Shown here: positions 18,062-26,748 of the stretch, one piece after another
Layout: each line of letters begins with the position of its first letter
How positions within the stretch are numbered: the stretch's first letter is position 1
From: an uncultured SAR116 cluster alpha proteobacterium
Lineage (GTDB): Bacteria > Pseudomonadota > Alphaproteobacteria > Puniceispirillales > Puniceispirillaceae
NCBI GenBank assembly: GCA_902632595.1
Contig: CACPDC010000014.1
Span: forward strand, 1 to 51,380
DNA: 51,380 nucleotides
Direction of reading: 5' to 3'
Translations under genes and position numbers: made by a program
The notes under the pieces: model-generated
Database searches by the model: none
Told to the model about the DNA's origin: nothing
Seen by the model: only the letters and a program-made list of their open reading frames with translations

Positions 18062-18826
18062 TTATGAAAAGATGAAAGAAGTGAAACCAAGAAAAATTAA
18101 TCTCAAAGCCAGCAATATAAGAGCAATTTTAACCAAACGCGTAAGAAAATCATTTGCTAGCCTGAACATAATCATCACACCAAAGTAAGTGCCAATCATA
18201 CCTGCGGAAATTGCGCAAATCATAAAAAATAGATATTCCAAAAAATCGAATCCTAAATAACCGAGAGTAATGACTTTGAGGCCATGTTGAAATGCTAGAA
18301 CTAAGGCGAGTGTGGAAATAAAAGGTTTGGCCTCCAATGAGAAGGAATTGAGCAAAGCTGCAATGAGAGGAGCTGTACCTCCTATGATAAATGATAATAT
18401 CATTGATATAGTTGACCCTAGAAATAAATAACGTTTGGATAAGGCAGGAATTTTCCCGAATACAGAGTAGAGCACAAAAAAACCAATACTTAGCTGTAAT
18501 ACTGGAGCTGATAAACTTACTGCGAACAACGTACTTACCCCTGTGCCAACTATGAAACCCAAAAAAAAGCTCCTTAAAACTGGAGTATGATAGTCTCTAG
18601 TCAAAATTGCACGCCAAAGATTATTCCAAAATTGAAGAAAACCATGAATAGGTATTACTGCTGTTATTGGTAATACTGTTGCATAAAAAGCCAACAAAAT
18701 CAGACCACCTCCAATACCTATAATTCCACTAAAAAAACAAGTTAGGAAAGATACAAGAATCAGGGAGTAAATTTGAACTGATGTTAAATCATCTGGGAAT
18801 ACTATTAAAGACTGTATAAAATCCAT
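18062..18826 (-). CDS. TSUP/TauE-SafE family membrane permease
   Basis: Proteins of this family export sulfite, sulfoacetate or other small anions. The 254-aa protein has about eight hydrophobic helices in two repeats. The first repeat has LTCFFSGIIGIGGGLILLAF and the second LSFIIGGTAPLIAALLNSF, the two family signature positions. It lies about 90 bp after the second tctB on the same strand, so it may belong to TTT cassette II, perhaps exporting a waste anion. Specificity cannot be deduced. Confidence 0.85.
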   Translation of the reverse strand: MDFIQSLIVFPDDLTSVQIYSLILVSFLTCFFSGIIGIGGGLILLAFYATVLPITAVIPIHGFLQFWNNLWRAILTRDYHTPVLRSFFLGFIVGTGVSTLFAVSLSAPVLQLSIGFFVLYSVFGKIPALSKRYLFLGSTISMILSFIIGGTAPLIAALLNSFSLEAKPFISTLALVLAFQHGLKVITLGYLGFDFLEYLFFMICAISAGMIGTYFGVMIMFRLANDFLTRLVKIALILLALRLIFLGFTSFIFS

Positions 18827-18916
18827 AGACCAAGAGTTCCTGCATTATTTCCTGAAATCGATTGATACAATCGAGGTCTGTTTTTACGTTTATGTTTGGT
18901 TCATCTCAAATTACGT

Positions 18917-19399
18917 TCATCCAAAAATACGTGACTCTGGAAATGGTACATAGAAAATATGAGTGAATACAATATAGGCAACGCCGCACGCAATTAATGC
19001 AATGATCAATGATTTGATATAAGTTGAAACATTTTTTTCGATGCTAAAGTAACTTATGCTTACCCATAATAGTAAAAGGCTGGCTATCCAAAAACCAAAA
19101 ACATAAAGTGCAAATAAAAAGCCAAATACAATTAACGAGAAAAAAATTACATTGAGAATTGAGGGTATTTGTTCTTGTGATATGATTATATTTTTCTCAA
19201 TGTTATTTTGGAAAAATTTTATGAGAGATTTAATAAGAAATACTGCAGAAATAGAAAATAAGGTGTAACACGCCATAAGAGGAAATACCCAATCTTTCAT
19301 ATCGTCACCGATACCAGCATAGCTGAAAGAGGCTATGAACAAGGTCAATAGGCCTGTCAAAAAATCAGTATCTAGAAATAATTTGAAAAATTTTGTCAT
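18917..19399 (-). CDS. tctB: TTT family transporter small membrane subunit (TctB), cassette II
   Basis: This 160-aa protein has four predicted membrane helices: residues about 15-30, 40-60, 82-110 and 128-150. It corresponds to TctB. Here it lies downstream of tctA (21 bp), whereas in cassette I it lies upstream, so the two cassettes differ in gene order. Sequence similarity to the cassette I protein is low, as usual for TctB. Confidence 0.78.
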   Translation of the reverse strand: MTKFFKLFLDTDFLTGLLTLFIASFSYAGIGDDMKDWVFPLMACYTLFSISAVFLIKSLIKFFQNNIEKNIIISQEQIPSILNVIFFSLIVFGFLFALYVFGFWIASLLLLWVSISYFSIEKNVSTYIKSLIIALIACGVAYIVFTHIFYVPFPESRIFG

Positions 19400-19420
19400 A
19401 TTAAGTATTTTTCTTCTAAA

Positions 19421-20917
19421 TTAGTCCTTAACTTTTGGTAGCTTTCGGGCTCTTATTCTAGAAATGGCAACTGCTGATACCGAGATTACGGATAAACTGA
19501 TTAATGTGATGTTAATAGTGCCACTAAAGAAAATTTTTCCGACACCTAAGGCATCCGAAATATATAGGGCTTGCACTAATGACGGTTCAATGATTGGCCC
19601 TAATATAAATCCCAATCCTATAGGACCAGGATGGAATCCAATTCGTCGCACTAAAAAGACAAAAATTCCAATTGTGAGCATTAAATAAACATCAAATATA
19701 TTATTTCTGATAGCATAAGCACCGATTATGGCTAAAAACATAATAAGGGGAGCCAACAGTCGAAGAGGTATCTTAATAATTCTGACCAGAATTGGGGTTG
19801 CTAGCATCCCAATAAAAAATACGACAATGCCTGCAATGAAAAGTGACCAACCAAAAGAATATACTAAAGTCCCATCTGTAGCAAAAAGCTCTGGTCCAGG
19901 ATTTAATCCGCGAAGCATAAGTGCGCCAGCTATCACAGCGGCAGGCGAGGAGCCTGGCACGCCTAGGGTAACCAGAGGAATCATAGCAGCAGGAGCAGCT
20001 GAATTATTGGCAATCTCAGAGGCCGTTACCCCATGGATATTTCCTTTGCCAAATTCTTCCTTCTTTTTACTCCATCGAACAGCCTCGTTATAAGATACGA
20101 TAGCAGCGATAGGGCTACCTGCGCCAGGAAGAATACCAATAAAGCTTCCTATTGAAGCTGATCTTAAAAAGTGGATAGGTCGTGACAAAACTTTTACAAT
20201 AGTTTTTAACACCACCCCTTTCTCAGATTTATATTCGGCTACATATTCTTGTTTTCTTAGCCCTAAAATCATTGACAATACCTGTGGGACTGCAAAAACG
20301 CCTATTAATGCTGCTACTAACGAAACACCACCGCGAAGTTCTGGAATATTTAGTGTGAAACGATTTAGTTCAGCTGCATGGCTAATTCCAACACAACTAA
20401 TTAGAAGTCCAATTGCACCTCCAGCTAAACCCTTAAGTATAGAGTCACCAGCTAAACTACCAATAATGGTGAGTGCGAATATTCCTAGCCAAAAAAATTC
20501 AGGTGGACCAAATTGAAGGGCAATTGAAATCATGGGCCAAGCCAATAAAAGGTAGCAGGCGGCTCCAAACATTGTTCCGAGTGCTGAACTAAAACAAGCA
20601 GCTACAATTGCTTCCTGTCCACGACCTTGTTGAACCATCGGATGACCATCAAATCCGGTTGCCATTGCTGCCGGAGTTCCTGGAGTATTAACAAGACAAG
20701 CTGGTATAGCATCTGAAAACATTGCACAAACATAAAGACCCCCTAACATGGCAATTCCCTCCCCTGTAGGAAGAGCGAAGGTAAATGGAACCAACAAAGC
20801 TGTTCCCATAGTAGCTGTTAAACCAGGCAGAGTTCCAACAACAAGACCTAATAAAACTCCGATAGTCATGAACATCAGATAAGAAGGACTAATTGCTAGG
20901 AAAAAAGCATCTATCAT
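19421..20917 (-). CDS. tctA: TTT family transporter large membrane subunit (TctA), cassette II
   Basis: This 498-aa, very hydrophobic protein carries both TctA signatures: GLVVGTLPGLTATMGTALLV near residue 25 and SIGSFIGILPGAGSPIAAIV near residue 255. Also present is LGVPGSSPAAVIAGALMLRG. The ATG at 20917 has an AGGGT ribosome site about 7 nt upstream. It is preceded by a stem-loop after tctC and followed by tctB and a TSUP permease. It is clearly a paralogue of cassette I rather than a recent duplicate, because the sequences differ throughout. Confidence 0.93.
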   Translation of the reverse strand: MIDAFFLAISPSYLMFMTIGVLLGLVVGTLPGLTATMGTALLVPFTFALPTGEGIAMLGGLYVCAMFSDAIPACLVNTPGTPAAMATGFDGHPMVQQGRGQEAIVAACFSSALGTMFGAACYLLLAWPMISIALQFGPPEFFWLGIFALTIIGSLAGDSILKGLAGGAIGLLISCVGISHAAELNRFTLNIPELRGGVSLVAALIGVFAVPQVLSMILGLRKQEYVAEYKSEKGVVLKTIVKVLSRPIHFLRSASIGSFIGILPGAGSPIAAIVSYNEAVRWSKKKEEFGKGNIHGVTASEIANNSAAPAAMIPLVTLGVPGSSPAAVIAGALMLRGLNPGPELFATDGTLVYSFGWSLFIAGIVVFFIGMLATPILVRIIKIPLRLLAPLIMFLAIIGAYAIRNNIFDVYLMLTIGIFVFLVRRIGFHPGPIGLGFILGPIIEPSLVQALYISDALGVGKIFFSGTINITLISLSVISVSAVAISRIRARKLPKVKD

Positions 20918-20982
20918 TTTGTGACCCTATCAATGACTTTATTCATCAAAAAAGTTTTTAGTAAATTAGAAATCTCTGATTT

Positions 20983-21017
20983 TTTGTTCCAGCATTAAAA
21001 ATTAATGCTGGAACAAA
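20983..21017 (-). terminator. Long stem-loop after tctC, cassette II
   Basis: A perfect 16-bp inverted repeat (20983-20998 with 21002-21017) closes a 3-nt loop, 20 nt after the tctC stop. On the minus strand it is followed by A residues rather than a U-tract. It may therefore protect the tctC message 3' end or attenuate read-through rather than act as a classical terminator. Its position mirrors the stem-loop in cassette I. Confidence 0.65.
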
Positions 21018-21037
21018 TTTGACGTTTCAAAATGATT

Positions 21038-21964
21038 TTATTCATAAATCGCTATTTGTGCATCCATGAACGCATTCACTTCATCAACTGTCTGAATGAT
21101 TGGGTTATAACCACCTTTCACGAGGGCATCGCGAACAGATGCGTCTGTGGCGGCTTCACGTAGAGCTGAATTAAGTTTTGCAACTATATCTGCTGGTGTG
21201 CCTGGAGGTGCCATAATTCCCCATGTTGTGACATATGTCCATGCTGGCTCTGTTGGCACACCAGGTAATGTTGCCACTTCATTATTACCAGCAACGACAA
21301 GCGCCTTTACTATAGCTTTGTGTTTAGTAGCATGGTTTGATGCAGTCATTCCGCCATCAACGTGAGAGCCAGCTAACATTGGCATCATCTTACCAACACC
21401 ACCTGAGACAGGTACATATGTTGTTTCAATTCCAAGAATTTCTGCTAGTCCACCCCATCGATTTGCTCCGGTGCTTCCAACACCAGCGACAGTTAGCATA
21501 CCAGGCTTTTCTTTAGCAGCTGCTACAAATTGGTCTAATGTTTGATAAGGACTATCATTTGGCACCATTAGCGCGCCGACAGCTGCTTCTGTCATACCAA
21601 TGTAGGAGAAATCCTTTGGCTTATATCCAATACCGTCGCCTTTTGAGGTTATAATAACGTTAGGTACAACCACATTCGAAATAGTGTATCCGTCCGGCTT
21701 AGAGCGGTGTAATTCACTAAATCCGACAGCTCCACCGCCGCCTGTCTTATATACAATCTTAACGTTCACACCAAGAGCCTTTTCTAGTCCTGGTTGCAGA
21801 CGTCTTGCCATTTGGTCAGATCCACCTCCAGGTGAATAAGGAACTATGAATGTTATGTCCTTATCAGGATAATCAGCAAATGCAATATTGGCAGTAAAAG
21901 CCATTGAGGCCCCAATAAAAGATGCCAAAGCTCCCTTTATAATATTCTCTATTTTGAATTTCAT
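21038..21964 (-). CDS. tctC: TTT family periplasmic substrate-binding protein (TctC/Bug), cassette II
   Basis: This is a 308-aa periplasmic receptor of the Bug family. The signal peptide spans about residues 1-30 (MKFKIENIIKGALASFIGAS, ending IAFA). Then come the family motif ITFIVPYSPGGGSDQMARR, the ligand loop YKTGGGGAVGFSELHRSKPD and the C-terminal PPGTPADIVAKLNSALREA. The start at 21964 has a GGGAG ribosome site. It is upstream of tctA-tctB-TSUP and downstream of the broken cupin gene on the same strand. The ligand is unknown; typical ligands are carboxylates. Confidence 0.93.
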   Translation of the reverse strand: MKFKIENIIKGALASFIGASMAFTANIAFADYPDKDITFIVPYSPGGGSDQMARRLQPGLEKALGVNVKIVYKTGGGGAVGFSELHRSKPDGYTISNVVVPNVIITSKGDGIGYKPKDFSYIGMTEAAVGALMVPNDSPYQTLDQFVAAAKEKPGMLTVAGVGSTGANRWGGLAEILGIETTYVPVSGGVGKMMPMLAGSHVDGGMTASNHATKHKAIVKALVVAGNNEVATLPGVPTEPAWTYVTTWGIMAPPGTPADIVAKLNSALREAATDASVRDALVKGGYNPIIQTVDEVNAFMDAQIAIYE

Positions 21965-22024
21965 ATTTTTCTCCCTTTCAAAAAATAATGATATAAATGG
22001 TAATGCTATAAAAATTTAATTGTA

Positions 22025-22066
22025 AAGTGATTTTAGTATTATTTTTTATAATATCTAAAATCACTT
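22025..22066 (-). terminator. Hairpin between the cupin gene and tctC (II)
   Basis: A perfect 12-bp inverted repeat pairs 22025-22036 with 22055-22066. An AT-rich interior continues the stem with one bulge. It lies after the cupin gene and about 60 bp before tctC on the minus strand. It could terminate the cupin transcript or form a leader structure for tctC. The U-tract is weak, so the assignment is open. Confidence 0.45.
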
Positions 22067-22101
22067 AAGTTGATAGGTAAAGTTTTATTGAAATTTTCAA
22101 T

Positions 22102-22134
22102 AATTATCGATATTTCAATAAGTTATCGATAATT
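22102..22134. repeat. Inverted repeat with ATCGAT arms just after the cupin stop
   Basis: Arms AATTATCGAT (22102-22111) and ATCGATAATT (22125-22134) are perfect complements separated by 13 nt. A second small palindrome, ATTGAAATTTTCAAT, lies at 22087-22101. It sits within 3 nt of the cupin stop codon and may belong to the termination region or be a protein-binding site. Confidence 0.4.
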
Positions 22135-22136
22135 TT

Positions 22137-22533
22137 CTAAACATGGTCATTTAATTTTTTTGTAATTTCATCAAGATTGCCAATCGGTTGGTAATCTTCA
22201 CTTAAACCACCAGTTCCAGCGGGACTTTTACAAGTGAAGAATCTGCATTTGTTGTTTAACAGGCGTATGCCATGAACGGTATTTCTTGGGATATAAATTA
22301 AATCCCCCACATTAGCTGTTTTTACATCTTCGCCCATTAGTACAGCTAAACTACCCTCAAGTAAATAAATCCATTGTTCATCATTTGGATGATAATGTGG
22401 GGGGGGGTGCATCGCCCTCATAGTAAGTAACCAGACCAGCTTTAATTAATTCTCCACCATATTGGATCATGCTTATATGTGGACGTTTTACATCAGGCGT
22501 TTCTATCATTTCATTTGCTTTGTATATTGGCAT
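22137..22533 (-). pseudogene. Cupin-domain protein, frameshifted at a poly-C tract
   Basis: Two overlapping minus-strand frames encode the two halves of one small cupin. The first starts at the ATG at 22533 with a strong GGAGGGG ribosome site (MPIYKANEMIETPDVKRPHI) and runs to YYEGDAPPP, then goes out of frame. The second continues HYHPNDEQWIYLLEGSL and VGDLIYIPRNTVHGIRLL, the two cupin metal-binding motifs. The break is at a run of nine C on the coding strand (22399-22407); eight C would restore an intact protein of about 131 aa. Cupins of this kind bind metal and act as isomerases, dioxygenases or sugar-binding proteins. It is upstream of tctC (II) and divergent from the LVIVD gene. It may be a sequencing error, a true pseudogene or a phase-variable gene. 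Confidence 0.8.
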
Positions 22534-22734
22534 CTCTCCCCTCCTTTTGTTGTTTTGTTCAATAAACCTCAATATCATATTTGTGATTTTTCAACAAAAA
22601 ATGGAAAAAGATTATAGTTTGTCTTCAAGCTACCAAATACTAGAGGATCAAATTTGTTAGAATTTGACAGTTCTAATACTTCGGGTCAATCTCTGAGTAA
22701 CAGATTGAAACAAAAATTAAGCAGGGAGAAAAAA

Positions 22735-23967
22735 ATGGGTGCAGGCCTCTCAAAAAATATGAAACTCTTGGCGCATAATACCCTGAATGGCTTTGGAGGT
22801 GTAGGAGAGGGCATGTCAATGCAACTTGCTAGGGATGGCAGACGGATTCTTTGGATAGCGCATGAAGGCCCCCCTAAAAATTTTACGGGGGTGGATGTCA
22901 CAGACCCTAGAAACCCTAAGGTAATTTGTCAGACTGAATTGAAGCATGGGAACATGAGATCAAATTCACTTGAGGTATGCGGCGATATTTTAGCGGTTGC
23001 TTATCAAGTTTATCAGCTAGGGCTTCCAGAAGCTGGTGTAGAACTATTCGATTTAAGTGTTCCGGAAAACCCTAGGTCGATTAATTTTTATTCGACAGCT
23101 GGACCTCATTCTAGAGGTGTGCATTGCTTGTGGTTTGTTGATGGCGAATACATACATATGGCGAGTGGAGCTCCAGATTTTATACCAAAACATCCAAGAG
23201 ATGATCAGATTTACCAGATTATTGATGTGAAAAACCCTTCAAGAATGGAAGAAGCTGGTAGATGGTGGATGCCAGGAACAAGAAAAGAAGATGAAGAACC
23301 AATGCCAGAGAGAATTATACCAGAACCACTAGAAAATCTTCGTGGCGGAGATGCATTTAGGTTACATAACGCCAATGTTTATCCATCACATCCCGATAGG
23401 GCATATTTAGGATATATTGATGGGGGTGCATTTATTCTCGATATTGCTGATAAAAGTGGTCCAAAAGTAGTTTCTCATTGGTCGCCACATAATCCGTATC
23501 CTGGTTTTACTCATACAGTTATGCCCCTATTCGACAGAGGTCTAATAGTCGTAACAGACGAGTGTATAAAAGATGATGGCGCAGACTGGCCCAAGCTTAC
23601 TTGGATACTGGACGCTCGAAATGAGCAAAATCTTGTACCAATAACTACCTTACCTCTCCCCCCAGTCGAAGAGTACATTCAGAAAGGAGGTCGTTTTGGT
23701 TCTCATAATGTTCATGAAAACAGACCGGGACCTTCTTTTCACAGTGAAGAGATAATAATTGGATGTTTTTTCAATGCAGGCATAAGAGTCTATGATATTA
23801 AAAATCCATACCAGCCTGAAACTATTGGATATTTTGTTCCAGAGGGACCTAAAAATTCAAGGGTACCCTCGATCCAAATGAATGAGGTATATGCAGATGA
23901 GAATGGCATTGTTTACGCAGGTGACAGGTGGTCTGGTGGACTTTATATCCTTGAGATGAACATTTGA
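22735..23967 (+). CDS. LVIVD-repeat beta-propeller protein, copy II
   Basis: This is a 411-aa homologue of the protein at 10021-11253, similar over the full length. Blade motifs include VELFDLSVPENP, AFILDIADKSGP and IRVYDIKNPYQP. His-rich loops are TAGPHSRGVHCLWFV, RLHNANVY, GFTHTVMPLFDRG and GRFGSHNVHENRPG. It has no signal peptide. I choose the ATG at 22735, with an AGGGAG ribosome site and the same N-terminal length as copy I, over a TTG at 22654 that adds an unlike 27-residue leader. It heads a probable operon with a GMC oxidoreductase (22 bp downstream) and an aldo/keto reductase, divergent from TTT cassette II. The enzymatic role is unknown; a substrate-modifying or metal-binding function is inferred from context. 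Confidence 0.85.
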   Translation: MGAGLSKNMKLLAHNTLNGFGGVGEGMSMQLARDGRRILWIAHEGPPKNFTGVDVTDPRNPKVICQTELKHGNMRSNSLEVCGDILAVAYQVYQLGLPEAGVELFDLSVPENPRSINFYSTAGPHSRGVHCLWFVDGEYIHMASGAPDFIPKHPRDDQIYQIIDVKNPSRMEEAGRWWMPGTRKEDEEPMPERIIPEPLENLRGGDAFRLHNANVYPSHPDRAYLGYIDGGAFILDIADKSGPKVVSHWSPHNPYPGFTHTVMPLFDRGLIVVTDECIKDDGADWPKLTWILDARNEQNLVPITTLPLPPVEEYIQKGGRFGSHNVHENRPGPSFHSEEIIIGCFFNAGIRVYDIKNPYQPETIGYFVPEGPKNSRVPSIQMNEVYADENGIVYAGDRWSGGLYILEMNI

Positions 23968-23989
23968 GCTTTAGCTAAAAAGATTCAAA

Positions 23990-25600
23990 ATGGAAATGAG
24001 CAAATTAAATCCTGATTTCATTATTATCGGTGGCGGTAGTGCTGGATGTATTTTAGCCAATAGGTTAACTGATAAGACCACACATAACGTTTTATTGATA
24101 GAGGCAGGCCCAAAAGACAAAAATCCATGGATACATATTCCTATTGGTTATGGAAAGAACTTCAGAAATCCAAAGATCAATTGGATGTTTGAGACTGAGC
24201 CTGGCGAGAAATGGGTGAAAAATCGTGTGCCCACTCCTCGTGGCAAAGTGATAGGTGGGTCAAGCTCTATTAATGGAATGGTTTATATGCGAGGAAACCC
24301 AGATGATTATAACCATTGGCAACAATTGGGTAATGTTGGGTGGGGTTTTGATGATGTTCTTCCGTATTTTAAGAAATCTCAAAATCAGCAAAGAGGGGAA
24401 GACAATTACCATGGTACAGGAGGAGCACTATGGGTAAGTGATCCTGCCGAAATGCACCCGATAGCAGAGGCGTTTATAAATGCAGGAATTGAGGCAGGTT
24501 ACGATTTTAACCCGGACTTCAATGGTTTGAGTCAAGATGGGTTTGGACCGATACAATGGACAACAAAAAATGGCAGGAGATCAAGTGCAGCTACCGCGTA
24601 CCTAAACCCAGCAAAATCAAGAAACAATTTATCTGTTATTTCTAATGGATTGGTCCATAAAATAATTTTCGATGATAGAAAAGCAGTTGGTGTTGAATAT
24701 GAATATTCAGGCCAAAAATTTTTGGTCTACGCAAAAAAAGAAATTATTCTTTCTGCAGGAGCTATACAATCACCGCAAATATTACAGTTATCTGGTATTG
24801 GAAAAGCTGAACATTTAAAACGGATTGGTATTCCTGTCATAGCGGATTTAAGTGGTGTAGGAGAAAACCTCCAAGACCATGTAAATGCACCATTACTATA
24901 TAAAACTAAATTTTCTTTTACTGCCAATAAGCTATACCATGATCCTTTGCGGAAAATAAAAGAAGGCCTTAAGTATCTTTTTTTTAGAAAAGGAATGCTT
25001 GCGATGGGTGCATGTTACGCCGGAGGGTATCTTGCAGTTCAACCAGAATCAGCCAATCCCGATATTCAAGCATTGCTTTTATTGTTTAGTACGGAAGACC
25101 TTGGAGGTGTCCCCCATAAATTTGATGGGATTACAATTAATGTAGCCTTGATGAGGCCCGAGAGCCGTGGGTTCATAAAGGTAAAAAGTGCAAATGTTTC
25201 TACAGCTCCAATTATTCAACCTAACTATTTAGAATCAAAAAAGGATCGTGATACTTTAGTTGCAGGAATGCAGGAAATTCGAAAAATTATGCGCAAATCT
25301 GCGCTAAAGGATATAATTTTATCAGAATATAGCCCATCCTCGGAAATAAAAAGTGATAATGATTGTTTAAATTTTATTCGTCATAGAGCAAGAACATCAT
25401 ATCACCCTGTTGGCACTTGTAAAATGGGGCAGGATAGAATGGCTGTTGTTGATGAACGATTAAGAGTTACAAAAATGTCTTCGTTGAGAGTTGTAGATGC
25501 TTCAATAATGCCAACAATAACCTCTGGAAATACAAACGCTCCAACAATTATGATTGCTGAGAAAGCAGCAGATATGATTTTGTTAGATTATAGAGATTAA
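23990..25600 (+). CDS. GMC family FAD-dependent oxidoreductase (choline dehydrogenase-like)
   Basis: GMC enzymes oxidise alcohols to aldehydes or further with FAD. The 536-aa protein has the N-terminal dinucleotide motif IIGGGSAGCILANRL, GMC signature 1 (GKVIGGSSSINGMVYMRG) and signature 2 (GAIQSPQILQLSGIG). The catalytic pair lies in the C-terminal YHPVGTCKMG (His) and GNTNAPTIMIAEKAA (Asn). A start at 23996 is equally possible (MSKLNPDFIIIGGG). Being the second gene after the LVIVD protein, it probably oxidises a substrate imported by the neighbouring TTT system. Choline itself is not implied, since no betB/betI gene is present. Confidence 0.92.
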   Translation: MEMSKLNPDFIIIGGGSAGCILANRLTDKTTHNVLLIEAGPKDKNPWIHIPIGYGKNFRNPKINWMFETEPGEKWVKNRVPTPRGKVIGGSSSINGMVYMRGNPDDYNHWQQLGNVGWGFDDVLPYFKKSQNQQRGEDNYHGTGGALWVSDPAEMHPIAEAFINAGIEAGYDFNPDFNGLSQDGFGPIQWTTKNGRRSSAATAYLNPAKSRNNLSVISNGLVHKIIFDDRKAVGVEYEYSGQKFLVYAKKEIILSAGAIQSPQILQLSGIGKAEHLKRIGIPVIADLSGVGENLQDHVNAPLLYKTKFSFTANKLYHDPLRKIKEGLKYLFFRKGMLAMGACYAGGYLAVQPESANPDIQALLLLFSTEDLGGVPHKFDGITINVALMRPESRGFIKVKSANVSTAPIIQPNYLESKKDRDTLVAGMQEIRKIMRKSALKDIILSEYSPSSEIKSDNDCLNFIRHRARTSYHPVGTCKMGQDRMAVVDERLRVTKMSSLRVVDASIMPTITSGNTNAPTIMIAEKAADMILLDYRD

Positions 25601-25642
25601 AGTTAAAGGTTTTTTTAAAAAATATTGATGGGAGAAAAAACA

Positions 25643-26617
25643 ATGAAGACACGTCAGTTAGGAGAATTAAAAGTTTCTGAATTGGGTCTTGGCTGTATGG
25701 GTATGTCTGCAGTTTATGGGGAAAAAGACGATAAAGAATCCATTGCGACAATAAATCAGGCAATTGAAGTCGGTTGCACATTTCTCGATAGTTCAGATGC
25801 ATATGGTAACGGTCTAAACGAAGAATTATTGGCAAAAGCATTAGTTGGAAAAAGAGATAAAGTGATTTTGGCTACTAAATTCGGGAATTTAGGAATGGTA
25901 AATCCGCAGACACCTGTCAATGGGCGTCCAGAATATGTAATCAAAGCGTGTGAAAAAAGTTTAAAACGCCTCAATACTGAAGTCATTGATTTATATTTTC
26001 AACATAGGGTAGATCCCGATGTGCCTATTGAAGAGACATTCGGAGCGATGTCACGCCTTGTTGAGGATGGTAAAGTGAGATATTTAGGTATTTGTGAAGC
26101 TAGTTTTGATACTATAAAAAAAGCCCATGCTACTCATCCGATTGTAGCCGTTCAGACAGAATATTCTCTGTGGTCTAGGGAAAGTGAAGATTTAATTGAT
26201 GAACTTGCTGGTTTAAATATCGGGTTTGTAAATTATTCGCCGCTGGGGAGAGGATTTTTAACAGGCACCATAAATTCAGTGAATGACCTGTCGGAAAATG
26301 ATGGGAGAAGAGGTCATCCAAGGTTTACGCCGGATAATTTGAAGAAAAATACTTCCCTTTTACAGGTATTATCGGACATAGCCGAAAATAAAAGGTGCAC
26401 AATGGCGCAAATTGCCATCGCTTGGACTATGGCAAAAGCAGACCATGTTGTGCCAATACCAGGGACGAAGAAACGTAAGTATCTTAAGGAGAATTTAGCA
26501 GCGTCTGAATTAAACCTGAGTGCTAGTGAACTAGAGCTTTTAAATTTAAATTTTCCTAACGGTATAACAGCTGGCACAAGGTATCCTGAGAAATTGATGG
26601 GGGGATTAGGTATATAA
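25643..26617 (+). CDS. Aldo/keto reductase
   Basis: This is a NADPH-dependent carbonyl reductase with a TIM-barrel fold, 324 aa. The catalytic tetrad is visible: Asp and Tyr in [11 protein letters not shown], Lys in ILATKFGN, His in [13 protein letters not shown]. The cofactor region [16 protein letters not shown] is near the C-terminus. I choose the ATG at 25643, with GGGAG 9 nt upstream, since [20 protein letters not shown] matches family N-termini. It is third in the LVIVD-GMC-AKR operon. The closest recalled relatives are the AKR13-type 'auxin-induced protein' group. The substrate is unknown. Confidence 0.9.
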   Translation: MKTRQLGELKVSELGLGCMGMSAVYGEKDDKESIATINQAIEVGCTFLDSSDAYGNGLNEELLAKALVGKRDKVILATKFGNLGMVNPQTPVNGRPEYVIKACEKSLKRLNTEVIDLYFQHRVDPDVPIEETFGAMSRLVEDGKVRYLGICEASFDTIKKAHATHPIVAVQTEYSLWSRESEDLIDELAGLNIGFVNYSPLGRGFLTGTINSVNDLSENDGRRGHPRFTPDNLKKNTSLLQVLSDIAENKRCTMAQIAIAWTMAKADHVVPIPGTKKRKYLKENLAASELNLSASELELLNLNFPNGITAGTRYPEKLMGGLGI

Positions 26618-26748
26618 AATTAAATCATCTTGGAATTTTTATTAATAAAAATATAAAAACTTCACAGGGGTAAATAAATTTCAATAGAGATTTGCAATTC
26701 AGCCAACACAAAAAATTTTCAATATTTGATGCGCGTTTACAATCAAAG

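Noticed and set aside
26635-26652. Perfect 18-bp palindrome between the aldo/keto reductase and gmhA genes
   Set aside because: It is made only of A and T (ATTTTTATTAATAAAAAT) in AT-rich DNA, so it is weak evidence for a terminator or binding site.
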